From UBA868 sp016776875 (GTDB lineage Bacteria > Pseudomonadota > Gammaproteobacteria > Arenicellales > UBA868), in contig CP179198.1 of the NCBI GenBank assembly GCA_051201585.1, positions 186,001-250,000 of the forward strand: a stretch of DNA of 64,000 bases, in the 5' to 3' direction. This document shows positions 46,066 through 54,774 of this stretch, in pieces. Positions within the stretch are counted from its first letter, which is position 1; the number at the start of each line of letters is the position of its first letter. Below the pieces are notes generated by a model, which was not told the origin of the DNA, did not search any database, and was given only the letters and a program-made list of their open reading frames with translations. A program made the position numbers and the translations under genes.

Positions 46066-46722
46066 TCAACGCGCAGGTCGATGATGGGCAAGATAACGGG
46101 GCAGCTTTATACCCTTTTTGAGCTTTGGATCAGGCTGGGGTGTGTCGCTGACCAGCTGCAGCGGGATGACGCCCGCCCAGACACGACTTGCATAGTCGGC
46201 TTTTTCATCAACCGGCGGCCCTTCACTGATCTTGACTGAAGACTCGGATAACGAGAAGCGCAACACGGTGGTTGCAGCGATTTCCTTGGGTCGAGACGGT
46301 CGAACATCAGCGGTTCGTCCTGGAATCAAATGTTCAGTAAAGGCATCAAGCGATTTAATTTTCTCCTGACCGGATACTTTTTCAGCCTGGCCCAGGATCA
46401 CGACAGACCGGTAATTCATCGAGGAGCTGAAGGCAGAGCGGGCGACCACAATGCCGTCGAGCAACGTGACGGTGATGCAGGCGGGATGACCCTGTGCCAG
46501 CAGTTTTAACATGCGACTGACGCGACTTCCATGTATGTAAACGTGTGAATTGATTCGGGCAATAGCGGTTGGAATAACAAATGGTTGGTTGTCATCCACA
46601 AAGCCCACATGACAAACCTTTGCTTCATCGAGAATCGCATGGGTGACGTCTTCATCGTAATGCGCAAGTTCTTTCAGTCTTCGAATTCTTGTTCGTTCGG
46701 AGGGAGGTAGTTGATTGGGCAT
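46066..46722 (-). CDS. FMN-binding pyridoxamine 5'-phosphate oxidase-family protein (NimA-like)
   Basis: A 218-residue split-barrel flavin-binding protein. It starts with SERTRIRRLKELAHYD, the characteristic N-terminal helix of the PF12900 group, followed by AKVCHVGFVDDNQPFVIPT, YIHGSRVSRM, ITVTLLDGIVVARSAFSSSM and NYRSVVILGQA. Members bind FMN or related flavins and are often annotated as 5-nitroimidazole-resistance-like reductases, but no drug role is implied. It lies just upstream of the hydantoinase on the same strand (42-base gap), and the two may be cotranscribed. Confidence 0.9.
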   Translation of the reverse strand: MPNQLPPSERTRIRRLKELAHYDEDVTHAILDEAKVCHVGFVDDNQPFVIPTAIARINSHVYIHGSRVSRMLKLLAQGHPACITVTLLDGIVVARSAFSSSMNYRSVVILGQAEKVSGQEKIKSLDAFTEHLIPGRTADVRPSRPKEIAATTVLRFSLSESSVKISEGPPVDEKADYASRVWAGVIPLQLVSDTPQPDPKLKKGIKLPRYLAHHRPAR

Positions 46723-46764
46723 GTTATCTCGACATCCGCAAATACGGCGTTTGTGTCACTGGAT

Positions 46765-47535
46765 TTAGAAATTGTCCTTTAGCTCTCGGGTTCGCGCAAA
46801 TACTTCAACATCGCTTTGTCCAACGAGGTCTATTGTTTCCTGGAGGGCGCTGCTATGCGGGCGTAAAAAGGGATTGGTTTTTTTTTCGAGCGCCATGGAT
46901 GTCGGGACTGTGGGAATGCCTTGCGCTCTTGCGATCCGAATCTCGTCTGCCCGGGATACCAGATCGGCGTTTTCGGGTTCTACGGAGAGCGCGAACCGGG
47001 CATTTGCTTCCGTGTATTCGTGAGCACAATAAATCAGGGTTTGATCTGGCCATGATAGAAGTTTTTGCAGCGAGTGCCACATTTGCTCTGGAGTGCCTTC
47101 GAAGAGCCTTCCGCAACCGAGCGCGAAAAGCGTGTCACCCACAAACCCGACAGCCGCTTCGGCGCAGTGAAACACAATATGCCCACGAGTATGACCAGGC
47201 GTGTCATGGACCTGAAAGGCCCAATTGCCCAGCATGACCGTGTCACCCTCTCTGACCGCTCGATCGATACCTGGAATCCTGTCAATGTCTGCGGCGGGCC
47301 CGATGATTTCGCACTGGGTCTGGGCTTTAAGTTCCAGATTGCCACCCGCATGATCGTGATGATGGTGTGTGTTAAAAATAAAGTCCAGAGACCAGTTTTT
47401 TTCCACTAATGCGGCATTGATTGCATCAACTTCTGGCGTATCGATTGTTGCCGTGAGTCCGCTGGCGGGATCGTGTATGAGGTAGCCATAGTTATCATCG
47501 AGGCAGGGGAATTGATGGATTTCAAGAGTTGACAT
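46765..47535 (-). CDS. gloB: Hydroxyacylglutathione hydrolase (glyoxalase II)
   Basis: A 256-residue metallo-beta-lactamase-fold thioesterase that hydrolyses S-lactoylglutathione to lactate and glutathione. The binuclear metal motif THHHHDHAGGN is at residues 56-66. Further ligands lie in HDTPGHTRGHIVFHC, GDTLFALGCGRLFEG and YCAHEYTEAN. The C-terminal glutathione-binding domain contains a KKTNPFLR element typical of GloB. The length matches E. coli (251). It is followed nine bases upstream (in transcription) by a DUF1244 gene on the same strand. Confidence 0.97.
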   Translation of the reverse strand: MSTLEIHQFPCLDDNYGYLIHDPASGLTATIDTPEVDAINAALVEKNWSLDFIFNTHHHHDHAGGNLELKAQTQCEIIGPAADIDRIPGIDRAVREGDTVMLGNWAFQVHDTPGHTRGHIVFHCAEAAVGFVGDTLFALGCGRLFEGTPEQMWHSLQKLLSWPDQTLIYCAHEYTEANARFALSVEPENADLVSRADEIRIARAQGIPTVPTSMALEKKTNPFLRPHSSALQETIDLVGQSDVEVFARTRELKDNF

Positions 47536-47543
47536 GGTTCACC

Positions 47544-47861
47544 TCAGTTGTGACCGCTAATCTCCGCGTGAAGCGGCTTTGTTTCTTCAAAAGCTAATTT
47601 TTGCTCTTCGGTTGCCGATTGTTGATGATCATTTTTCCATTGGTCATAGGTCATGCCATAAACAATGGAACGAGCCTCATCGTAGTCCATCTCGATCCCT
47701 TCAGATTTTGCAGCGGCGAGATACCATTTTGACAAGCAGTTGCGGCAAAATCCTGCCAGATTCATCAGATCGATATTCTGCACATCTGTCCTTCGTTGCA
47801 GATGCTCAACCAATCCGCGGAAAGCAGCTGCTTCGAGTCGGATTCTCGTGTCGTTGTCCAT
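47544..47861 (-). CDS. DUF1244 family protein
   Basis: A 105-residue protein of the DUF1244 family, recognised by AAAFRGLVEHLQRRTDVQNIDLMNLAG and the strongly conserved GFCRNCLSKWY, followed by DYDEARSIVYGMTYDQWK. The start at ATG 47859-47861 gives the family's usual length and has an AGGAAG ribosome-binding site. The longer open frame reaching 48053 adds an unrelated, low-quality leader. The function is unknown, but the family is conserved and often near glyoxalase or PLP genes. It precedes gloB by eight bases. Confidence 0.9.
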   Translation of the reverse strand: MDNDTRIRLEAAAFRGLVEHLQRRTDVQNIDLMNLAGFCRNCLSKWYLAAAKSEGIEMDYDEARSIVYGMTYDQWKNDHQQSATEEQKLAFEETKPLHAEISGHN

Positions 47862-48103
47862 AGGAGCTTCCTGTTCTGGTGATGTGTGGCAGATTTGCCC
47901 GCCACCGTGTGGGTCGTTAACGCAATAAGAATAGAGCGATAATAGCAGTCGAAAAAGCAGAACGAAACGAGAGTTGTCCTGGCAAGTATTCGCTCGCCGC
48001 GACTCCGGATGTTTTAACTTTTTAGATCTGAGTAAAATGAGCGACGAAACCATCCTTCATGTTTTAAAACAGGACAGCAACCCTTTTTGGCCAGGTGTTT
48101 GAT

Positions 48104-48805
48104 ATGACGTCACTAAAACAGATCGTGGAAGAGACGGATACCCGAATGGGCAAAGTATTTGATCTGACCATCCAGATATTGATTGTGGCGTCCGCGGCGA
48201 GCTTTGCAATCGAGACGCTTCCTGGCCTGTCATCAGCTACGACACGTCTGTTGGTAATATCTGAAGCTGTCATTATTGGGGTGTTTACGGCTGAATATCT
48301 CCTGCGTTTTTATTTAAGCCCGAAAAAACTGTCTTTCGTCTTCAGTTTTTATGGCTTGATTGATTTGGCGGCTGTTCTGCCATTCTATTTAGCGCTGGGA
48401 CTGGATCTTCGATCGCTCAGAATATTCAGACTCGCGCGACTGGCGATTCTCCTCAAACTTTTTCGGTTCAGTAAGGCCGCAAAACGTTTCCAGCTCGCAT
48501 TTAAACTGGTGAAGGAAGAAATTCTGGTTTTTGGACTGTTTTCTCTCGCACTTATTTATCTGAGTGCGGTGGGTATCTACCACTTTGAGCATGAGGCGCA
48601 GCCCGAGGTTTTTGTTTCCGTATTTGATGGCATCTGGTGGGCGACTGTGACGTTGACAACGGTCGGCTATGGGGATGTTGTCCCCATTACGACCGGCGGG
48701 AAGGTGTTTACTTTTTTTGTGTTTATAGTGGGTTTGAGTATGATCGCCGTTCCATCAGGCTTGATGGCTTCAGCATTATCAAAGGTTCGAGAGTTAGAGA
48801 AATGA
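48104..48805 (+). CDS. Voltage-gated potassium channel (six-helix Kv-type)
   Basis: A 233-residue inner-membrane channel subunit. Six hydrophobic segments are visible. The S4 voltage sensor is the regularly charged RSLRIFRLARLAILLKLFR, and the selectivity filter is TVGYGDVVP in the pore loop between S5 and S6. It would form a tetrameric K+ channel. The ATG at 48104 is preferred; a GTG three codons upstream (48095) is possible. The stop overlaps the next gene by four bases (ATGA), pointing to an operon with the lipoprotein and epimerase genes. Confidence 0.95.
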   Translation: MTSLKQIVEETDTRMGKVFDLTIQILIVASAASFAIETLPGLSSATTRLLVISEAVIIGVFTAEYLLRFYLSPKKLSFVFSFYGLIDLAAVLPFYLALGLDLRSLRIFRLARLAILLKLFRFSKAAKRFQLAFKLVKEEILVFGLFSLALIYLSAVGIYHFEHEAQPEVFVSVFDGIWWATVTLTTVGYGDVVPITTGGKVFTFFVFIVGLSMIAVPSGLMASALSKVRELEK

Positions 48806-49323
48806 AACGTTTCAGCATCTTGTTTTATCTGGGCATCACCTGGTTGATGGTCGCTTGCGCCAGTTCGTCGACTAGCGGGATTGATCTGACCGTGTCGCGC
48901 GGGGATGCAACAGCCGCATACTCCGGAAGTTACATTGGCACGATTTCGTTAACGTCTACGGCCGATGTGGTGGGGATAGGATCTTCGACTGATCAGCGAA
49001 TAGAAACCGCGCTAATCGAGGTGACAGCAGATGGTTTGGTATTCCTCAACGTGCGAAATGTGACCATTACAGGCGTCGTCGACAACAGTGGAAATTGGGG
49101 CGTTCAGGCCTCCATTAACGATCTTAGCGCATTAATTAGCGCAGAAAATATTTCTAATTTAAACAACGCGGGTTGCTCTCTTGCCACGAAAGCGGCTCGT
49201 ATTCAGGGTGTGATTAGTCCACCTGCCATGCAGGGTAACGTCAGTGGCTCGATCAAGTGCAAGCGTGCGGGTTTGACGGTGGCGACGCTCGCCACATCGG
49301 GTACGCTGACCGCGAATCGTTAG
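48802..49323 (+). CDS. Hypothetical lipoprotein
   Basis: A 173-residue secreted protein with a lipoprotein signal peptide: a basic start (MKRF), a hydrophobic core and a lipobox-like LMVAC with the lipidated Cys19. Position -3 is Met, which is unusual. The mature part is rich in Ser, Thr, Ala and Gly and predicted to be mostly beta strand (ETALIEVTADGLVFLNVRNV). Two later cysteines (in AGCSLA and IKCKR) may pair. The true start is ATG 48802, overlapping the channel gene. An in-frame extension upstream (to 48637) lies inside the channel gene and was rejected. No family is recognised. Confidence 0.75.
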   Translation: MKRFSILFYLGITWLMVACASSSTSGIDLTVSRGDATAAYSGSYIGTISLTSTADVVGIGSSTDQRIETALIEVTADGLVFLNVRNVTITGVVDNSGNWGVQASINDLSALISAENISNLNNAGCSLATKAARIQGVISPPAMQGNVSGSIKCKRAGLTVATLATSGTLTANR

Positions 49324-49327
49324 TCAC

Positions 49328-50212
49328 ATGGATAGCATATTTGCGGGTTGTGGTTATGTGGGACGCCAGGTCGCGCGGCGTGAGCGAGATTTAGGCCGAC
49401 GTGTTTTTGCGGTTGTTCGCAGCCCCGCTAGTGCCGAACAATTAATTCGTGAGGGTATTCAGTCGATAGCGCTCGATCTTGAGGAAATCTCTGTCCTAAA
49501 GTTCTCGCTGTCCGATAAGGTGCTTTATTGGTTTGTGCCTCCACAGCCTGAGGGTATACAGGATCGGCGGTTACGAAGATGCCTTGAGCTTGCCGCCCAG
49601 ATTGGACAAATCCCCAAGCGGATTGTGCTCATTAATACAACGGGTGTTTACGGCGATTGTCAGGGGGATTGGGTGACGGAGACCCGTCCTCGCAGGCCTC
49701 AGACGGGTCGGGCGACGAGACGAGTTGATGCAGAAGATTTTACTCGGAGCTGGTGCGATTTTCATGCCGTTACTTTAGTGGTCTTGAGGGTACCGGGCAT
49801 ATATGGTTTCGGCAAGCTTCCGCTTGATCGAATTAAAAATTCGCGGCCGGTTCTGGCACCTGAGCTGTGTCCCTGGAGTAACCGTGTACACGTGGAAGAT
49901 TTAATTACCGCTTGTATGTCGGCGGCTCGGATTAAAGCGCCCGCACCGGCTTACAATATAAGTGATGGTCATCCATCCACAATGACTGATTTTTTCTTCA
50001 AAGTGGCTGATGCCGCAGGATTACCTCGCCCCCCGATTCTGACCACCCAAGAAGCTTCGGAACAACTCAGTAAAGAGATGCAGTCTTATCTGGCAGAATC
50101 CAAAAGAATCGATAACACACTGATGAAGGAGCATCTTGGTGTGGTGCCGCGCTTTCCAGACCTCGAGCGTGGGTTGAATGCTATTTTCGCCGGTCTTGCT
50201 AACGACGAATAA
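49328..50212 (+). CDS. NAD(P)-binding epimerase/dehydratase-family protein (atypical SDR, YeeZ-like)
   Basis: A 294-residue atypical short-chain dehydrogenase. The Rossmann motif is GCGYVGRQVARRERDLGRR, VFAVVRS follows, LINTTGVYGDCQGDWVTE carries the Thr/Tyr region, and LRVPGIYGFGKLPLDRI is the conserved downstream block. NRVHVEDL is typical of epimerase-like SDRs. The classical YxxxK is not evident, so it may bind NAD(P) without normal SDR chemistry. It starts four bases after the lipoprotein stop and closes the channel-lipoprotein-epimerase operon. Confidence 0.87.
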   Translation: MDSIFAGCGYVGRQVARRERDLGRRVFAVVRSPASAEQLIREGIQSIALDLEEISVLKFSLSDKVLYWFVPPQPEGIQDRRLRRCLELAAQIGQIPKRIVLINTTGVYGDCQGDWVTETRPRRPQTGRATRRVDAEDFTRSWCDFHAVTLVVLRVPGIYGFGKLPLDRIKNSRPVLAPELCPWSNRVHVEDLITACMSAARIKAPAPAYNISDGHPSTMTDFFFKVADAAGLPRPPILTTQEASEQLSKEMQSYLAESKRIDNTLMKEHLGVVPRFPDLERGLNAIFAGLANDE

Positions 50213-50276
50213 GGGATTTCTTGAGCGGATCTACTTGTTTTGACGTGGAAATGTGCGCGCGCCCCGGCTGGTATTT

Positions 50277-51746
50277 CTAGCGTTCATACGATTCTCGCCG
50301 GGCGGATTCGGAGAGGGGCACAAGAAACTCCAGCGGGTTATCAAGAATCACATTGCGTGCATCTTCAAGCGATGTACAGCCCGCATAACTGACGGCTGAA
50401 CGCAGGTGACCTCGAATGCGGTGCAGAATATCAACAACGCTACCCCGGTAGGGCACCTGAATTTCCTGGCCTTCCGGCGGGGTGGCGAGCGCTTCATCAA
50501 TCGCATCTGAATCCTCGGAGTCATACAGCGATTCCATTACGGCTTCAGGAGAGGTCATTCCCCTGTAGATTTTCTTCTTGGTATGGGAGGCAGGATCTTC
50601 GATTACTCGCCCGGGCGCCTCGTCTGTACCCGATAGCGCACTTCCCAGCATCACGGTGTCGGCGCCACAGGCAAGCGCGAGGAAAATATCTTTGTCGTAA
50701 CGGACCCCGCCATCCGCCATGATCGAGATTTCACCCCCTACTTCACACCACGCTTCCCGAATCGCTTGCAGCTGGGGAACGCCGGCCGCGGTTTCCAAGC
50801 GGGTTCGACAGCCTCGCCCCGGACCCACACCTACTTTTACGGCATCGGCGCCGATATCCGCCATAAAGCGCGCCCCTGCCGCAGTCGCAATGTTTCCGCA
50901 GACAAGCGGTGTAGCGGGAAATTCGGCCCTGAGTTTTTCAATGCCGGTTTGCATGATTTGTGAATGCCCATGGGCAATGTCGACAAATAAAGAATCAGCA
51001 CCTGCAGACAATAACGCTGTGGCGCGCTCCATGAAATCACCCGCACATCCGACGGCCGCACCAGTCAAAAGTCGACCTTTTTCGTCTTTACTGGCAAAGG
51101 GTCGCTCCCGAAGGAAGCGCACGTCTTTTCGGGTAATGAGGCCACAGATTCGATGCTCTTGATCTATCAGCGGCAACCTTTCAATGCGGCCTTCAAACAT
51201 GATTTTTGCCGCTTCCTCGGTTGCGACATCAGGAGGCGCGGTCTTCAATCTCGAAGTGGGTGTCATGAACGTTTCGACACTTTCCTTATCCTGAGACCGA
51301 TCCCAGGGAATATCCCGGCGAGTCAGAACACCTGCCAGAATTCCGCTTCCGGCTTTTGTTTCAATCAATATCCCGTTTATCTTATGGCGTCGCGCAAACA
51401 GTCGAGCCTCTTCAATTGTTGACCCCACTGGCAGCGTTCGGGGTTGTTCAATGACTGCACTGTGACTTCGTTTGACGCGACTGAGCGTTTCACACTGGCG
51501 CTCAATGCTTTGGCCACGATGAATAACACCAAGACCGCCCTCGAGCGCCATGGTCTCTGCCATGTCTCCCCCGGTAACGCTGTCCATATTCGAGGAAACG
51601 ATGGGGAGATCAAGCGCGATATGCCGAGTGAGCCTTGACCGTAACGGGATGCCAGCACGCGTCGAGGTGATTCCTTTTTGCGGTCTGAATAAAAAGTCAT
51701 CAAACGTTTTGCCAATCCATTGAGGATCGAGAAGATTGGAAGCCAT
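50277..51746 (-). CDS. IMP dehydrogenase/GMP reductase family protein with two CBS domains
   Basis: A 489-residue TIM barrel with a CBS pair inserted at about residues 93-210. Barrel landmarks are LPIVSSNMDSVTGG (48-61), the catalytic loop GVGPGRGCRTR with Cys313, and SIMADGGVRY. Two points depart from IMP dehydrogenase: the loop reads GRGCRTR instead of GSICTTR, and the flap after YRGMTSPEAV lacks the Arg-Tyr dyad that activates water in IMPDH. The architecture and missing dyad recall the GuaB1-type proteins of Actinobacteria, some of which are GMP reductases. The role is probably purine interconversion, but which direction is unclear. No guaA is adjacent. Confidence 0.87.
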   Translation of the reverse strand: MASNLLDPQWIGKTFDDFLFRPQKGITSTRAGIPLRSRLTRHIALDLPIVSSNMDSVTGGDMAETMALEGGLGVIHRGQSIERQCETLSRVKRSHSAVIEQPRTLPVGSTIEEARLFARRHKINGILIETKAGSGILAGVLTRRDIPWDRSQDKESVETFMTPTSRLKTAPPDVATEEAAKIMFEGRIERLPLIDQEHRICGLITRKDVRFLRERPFASKDEKGRLLTGAAVGCAGDFMERATALLSAGADSLFVDIAHGHSQIMQTGIEKLRAEFPATPLVCGNIATAAGARFMADIGADAVKVGVGPGRGCRTRLETAAGVPQLQAIREAWCEVGGEISIMADGGVRYDKDIFLALACGADTVMLGSALSGTDEAPGRVIEDPASHTKKKIYRGMTSPEAVMESLYDSEDSDAIDEALATPPEGQEIQVPYRGSVVDILHRIRGHLRSAVSYAGCTSLEDARNVILDNPLEFLVPLSESARRESYER

Positions 51747-51844
51747 GATTTAAGGTCGGTTAGGCATGACTCTTTTGAGACACGCGGGATGAAACAGCGT
51801 CAAATCATAAGACCGTAGCCGGTAACTCTCAAGCGATCATGACT

Positions 51845-52666
51845 TTAAGCAGCGTTGGGATGCCATCCCGCGTCTGCCCAGAGTTGTCCACTGACCGCTG
51901 AGTTCCGAATCATGAAGCAGATCGCGTCAGCAATTTCTTCAGGTCGAATCAGGCGTCCGAGCTGAGTGTCCGGCAGAATATTTTTTTCTACAAAACCCTC
52001 AGGCATACCCTGGAGAAGGGGTGTATCGACAAAACCCGGATGAATCACGCCCGTTCGTACGCCATGAAACATGGCTTCCTTAGTCAATGTTGACGCTGCA
52101 CCTTCGAGCCCTGCTTTTGTGCTCGCGTAAGAGACCTGGCCTCGATTTCCCTGTGAGGAAACCGATCCAATAAAAATAATAGTGCCCTGAACAGTTTCCT
52201 CGGCTCGCCATTTTTTAAGCCCTCTCTGATTCCGATCGACGGCGATTCTGGCAATCATCTCCATTGCCCAATAGACTGGATGAATCAGATTGACCTCTAA
52301 GACCTGACGAAATATGTCGACCGGATATATGTTTGCAACACTACTTTCGTGATCAATTTTTACGGCCAGTCGATCACGAAAAATACCAGCTGCCGGGACA
52401 ACAATTTGCGCAATGCCGTAACGCTCAGTGACCAAGTCAAACACACTTTCCCGAAACGTCTCGTCGGTAACATTTCCTGCGCAGGCGATCGCGACTTCTT
52501 TGCCGGCATCAATGTTGATTTCCTGGGCCAGTGCTGTTAACGATTCCTCATTGATATCAACCAGTGCGATGCCTTTTACGCCTTGATTGATCAACTCAAA
52601 CGCAGTGGCCCGGCCAATGCCGCTAGCCGCGCCCGTTACAATGCCGACCTTGTCTTTTATCTGCAT
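51845..52666 (-). CDS. Short-chain dehydrogenase/reductase
   Basis: A 273-residue classical SDR. TGAASGIGRA (9-18) is the cofactor loop, a acidic VDINEESL segment after the second strand suggests NAD, and the catalytic Ser-Tyr-Lys lie in GSVSSQGNRGQVSYASTKAG. An insertion around residues 100-160 (about 20 residues longer than usual FabG) includes FRDRLAVKIDHESSVANIYP and a basic stretch NQRGLKKWRAEE. The substrate is unknown. It is transcribed on the same strand as the IMPDH-like gene upstream of it by 98 bases. Confidence 0.92.
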   Translation of the reverse strand: MQIKDKVGIVTGAASGIGRATAFELINQGVKGIALVDINEESLTALAQEINIDAGKEVAIACAGNVTDETFRESVFDLVTERYGIAQIVVPAAGIFRDRLAVKIDHESSVANIYPVDIFRQVLEVNLIHPVYWAMEMIARIAVDRNQRGLKKWRAEETVQGTIIFIGSVSSQGNRGQVSYASTKAGLEGAASTLTKEAMFHGVRTGVIHPGFVDTPLLQGMPEGFVEKNILPDTQLGRLIRPEEIADAICFMIRNSAVSGQLWADAGWHPNAA

Positions 52667-52872
52667 GCCGCCTCCCGACGATTTGAGGCTGGGTAGGGTA
52701 CCCTTGAGTCGCCTCGGATAGGCGATAGATGGTGCATCGCAACAATAATAATGTCAACTTGAAAAAGGGGTTTACCCGAAAATATTTATTATTTGATGCT
52801 GATAAAAAGAATCTGATCAAACGGCGTCAATCTGAAATTTCTGCGTCGCACCATTAATAATTCGAGATGAGA

Positions 52873-53481
52873 CTAAACGATGACCGTAACTGCAAGACCG
52901 ATCAGGATGACGCCAAAAAGACGGTCGAGCAGACGGGCTTTAGCCCGAAGACGATTGATCACCATCGAATGGGACAAGACAAGCGCGACAATGATGTACC
53001 AAAGCGCATCAACTACACCTGCAGTAAGCGCCATGATAAGTTTTTCGGTCATACCTGCCTCAGATCGAACGAATTGACTAAACAACGCGAGAAAAAACAG
53101 CGCAATCTTTGGATTCGCGATGGCGATGAGAAACCCGTCTCGAGCAGGTGAAGTTTTAGGGAGAACTTGATCGGTATTCAGCACATCTTTCATACCGGCC
53201 TCACTTCGCAGACTGCGAATGCCAAAATAAATCAGAAGTGCTGCGCCACCAAAACGCAAGGCATCAAATAGGGCTGGCGTTTGTTGGATTAAAAGCCCGA
53301 TACCGGCTGCGGTTAGTCCAGCCCAGATCACGATTCCGAAGCCATGACTGATGCCAGTGATTACGCCATCCAGCCGACCGCCCGAAAGGGTATTTTGCAC
53401 AACGACGGCGAGACTCGGTCCTGGGGAAATGGCGCCGAAGATACAGATCAGCGTCATCGACAGCCATAATGTCAGTGGCAT
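52873..53481 (-). CDS. LysE/RhtB-family amino acid exporter
   Basis: A 202-residue inner-membrane exporter with six hydrophobic helices. The conserved first-helix signature GAISPGPSLAVVVQNTLSGG and the following GISHGFGIVIWAG match the LysE family, as do YFGIRSLRSE and the repeat-two block RDGFLIAIANPKIALFFLALF. It probably exports an amino acid or homoserine lactone. It is divergent from the glutaredoxin-like gene across 76 bases. Confidence 0.93.
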   Translation of the reverse strand: MPLTLWLSMTLICIFGAISPGPSLAVVVQNTLSGGRLDGVITGISHGFGIVIWAGLTAAGIGLLIQQTPALFDALRFGGAALLIYFGIRSLRSEAGMKDVLNTDQVLPKTSPARDGFLIAIANPKIALFFLALFSQFVRSEAGMTEKLIMALTAGVVDALWYIIVALVLSHSMVINRLRAKARLLDRLFGVILIGLAVTVIV

Positions 53482-53557
53482 AAATATATTCTTTGACTAC
53501 AAAATCTTAGAGTAATCGTTTACGTGATTAAATGTTAGGGGTTGAAAGGAGGAATCC

Positions 53558-53803
53558 GTGATTACCTTTATCCTGTATACCCGAGCGGGCTGCCATCTTT
53601 GCGAAGACATGCAGGCCCATCTAAGCTCGCTTCAAAATGACTATCCGTTCGCTTTAGAGGTGAGAGATGTCGATCAAGACCCGGATTGGGCCGACAAATA
53701 TGACGACAAGGTGCCGGTGTTGTTTTGGGGCAATCAGGAAATTTGCCGTTATTTTCTTGATTTCGTAAAATTTAAAGATATATTCTTAAAAAATAACATA
53801 TAA
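53558..53803 (+). CDS. Glutaredoxin-like thiol protein (DUF836 type)
   Basis: An 81-residue thioredoxin-fold protein. FILYTRAGCHLCEDMQ carries the C-x-x-C active site; EVRDVDQDPDWADKY is the family's acidic strand/loop; and VPVLFWGNQEICRYFLD includes the cis-Pro. It lacks the glutathione-site pattern of true glutaredoxins. The GTG start is supported by an excellent Shine-Dalgarno (AAGGAGG) seven bases upstream. The C-terminal FKDIFLKNNI is an unusually long tail. Confidence 0.9.
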   Translation: MITFILYTRAGCHLCEDMQAHLSSLQNDYPFALEVRDVDQDPDWADKYDDKVPVLFWGNQEICRYFLDFVKFKDIFLKNNI

Positions 53804-53818
53804 AAACAGTTACTTATA

Positions 53819-53836
53819 AAATTATTCGAATAATTT
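53819..53836. repeat. AT-rich perfect palindrome
   Basis: An 18-base perfect palindrome with TTCGAA at its centre (AAATTATTCGAATAATTT) lies just upstream of the PASTA-like lipoprotein gene. It is 16 bases after the glutaredoxin-like stop and has no T-tract after it. It could be a weak hairpin or an operator; the AT richness makes chance plausible. Confidence 0.35.
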
Positions 53837-53883
53837 AAATTAATTGGTATCATTCATTGCCGAACTTTTTGGCAATCTCGCGA

Positions 53884-54774
53884 ATGTTTTTTGAAAACCG
53901 TTGGCTTGAACGATATTTTCCCGATCGAGCGGTATCAACGATTTTTTTCCTCTGTGGTTTAGGCCTGATCTTCGTCGTTTCAGCATGCTCGGATCGTTCC
54001 TCATCGACCTCGTCAAGCATCGCTCAGACGCTTGATGCTGGGGAAGAAACAAGTCTTTTCGTAATTCCTGAGGTCAAAGATCTGCTTTTCGAGGATGCGG
54101 TGGCACAGTTAAGACAAAGTGGCTTCTCCGGAGAGATATCCCGAACCAGTAACGGCAAGTGCCAGAGTGGTGATAGTCAGGGGAAAGTCTACAAGCAGTT
54201 GCCCGGGATGCATGAGAGCGTAGTTTCATCTGCCGCGATTCATCTGTTTGACGGCTGTTTTGATGTCCGGTTCGCTGTTTCAGAAGGGGGGCTTTTTCAG
54301 CCGATAATTGACTCGCCCGATGAGCGTACAGGAGAGGATAGCCGGTTTAATATTAGCGCTTACAACAGTCTCGATTTTTCTCTCGTTCCCAATCAGGGCT
54401 ATGAGGTTAGCGAACTTAAAATCAATGGGCAAGCGATGAGCTTGACAGCCTCGCATGTATACCGCCTCTCGGAGATTACAGCAGACCAGAAAGTTGAGAT
54501 AAGTTTCTCCCCGGTTCCGGAACCGGAACAAAAAACAGTCGCTACGTTTACCATCAGGGCGAACGTACTGTTTGGAGACTGCGCGATTTCTCCTTCGGGA
54601 GATGTTGTTTTGTCCGTTGGAGAGAGCCAGATTTTTAAAATTACATCGGGCACTTTGATCAATGTGGTCAATGTCGATGGCGTCATGGATCCCGCCTGTA
54701 GTAACGTCGTGAGCTGTTCGCACACGTTTGCCAACGTTTCGCAGAACCACGATTTGGACGTGATTTGCAATTAA
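53884..54774 (+). CDS. Lipoprotein with PASTA-like domain
   Basis: A 296-residue outer-surface or periplasmic lipoprotein. A hydrophobic signal (about 18-34) leads to the lipobox VSAC with Cys35. The first domain (about 60-125) resembles a PASTA module: IPEVKDLLFEDAVAQLRQSGF, then a strand with VYKQLPGMHESV. Two beta-rich regions follow (SEGGLFQPIIDSPDERTGE and GYEVSELKINGQAM), resembling bacterial repeat-type cell-surface domains. Four cysteines in the last domain may form disulfides. The ATG at 53884 was preferred over a TTG at 53857 because it places the lipobox at a normal distance. No true function is known; it overlaps the next gene. Confidence 0.72.
   Translation: MFFENRWLERYFPDRAVSTIFFLCGLGLIFVVSACSDRSSSTSSSIAQTLDAGEETSLFVIPEVKDLLFEDAVAQLRQSGFSGEISRTSNGKCQSGDSQGKVYKQLPGMHESVVSSAAIHLFDGCFDVRFAVSEGGLFQPIIDSPDERTGEDSRFNISAYNSLDFSLVPNQGYEVSELKINGQAMSLTASHVYRLSEITADQKVEISFSPVPEPEQKTVATFTIRANVLFGDCAISPSGDVVLSVGESQIFKITSGTLINVVNVDGVMDPACSNVVSCSHTFANVSQNHDLDVICN

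Noticed and set aside
47862..48053. Long N-terminal extension of the DUF1244 frame
   Set aside because: It doubles the family length with unrelated sequence; ATG 47859-47861 has a ribosome-binding site and gives 105 residues.
48637..48801. N-terminal extension of the lipoprotein frame
   Set aside because: It lies inside the potassium channel gene and lacks a signal sequence, whereas ATG 48802 starts a proper lipoprotein signal peptide.
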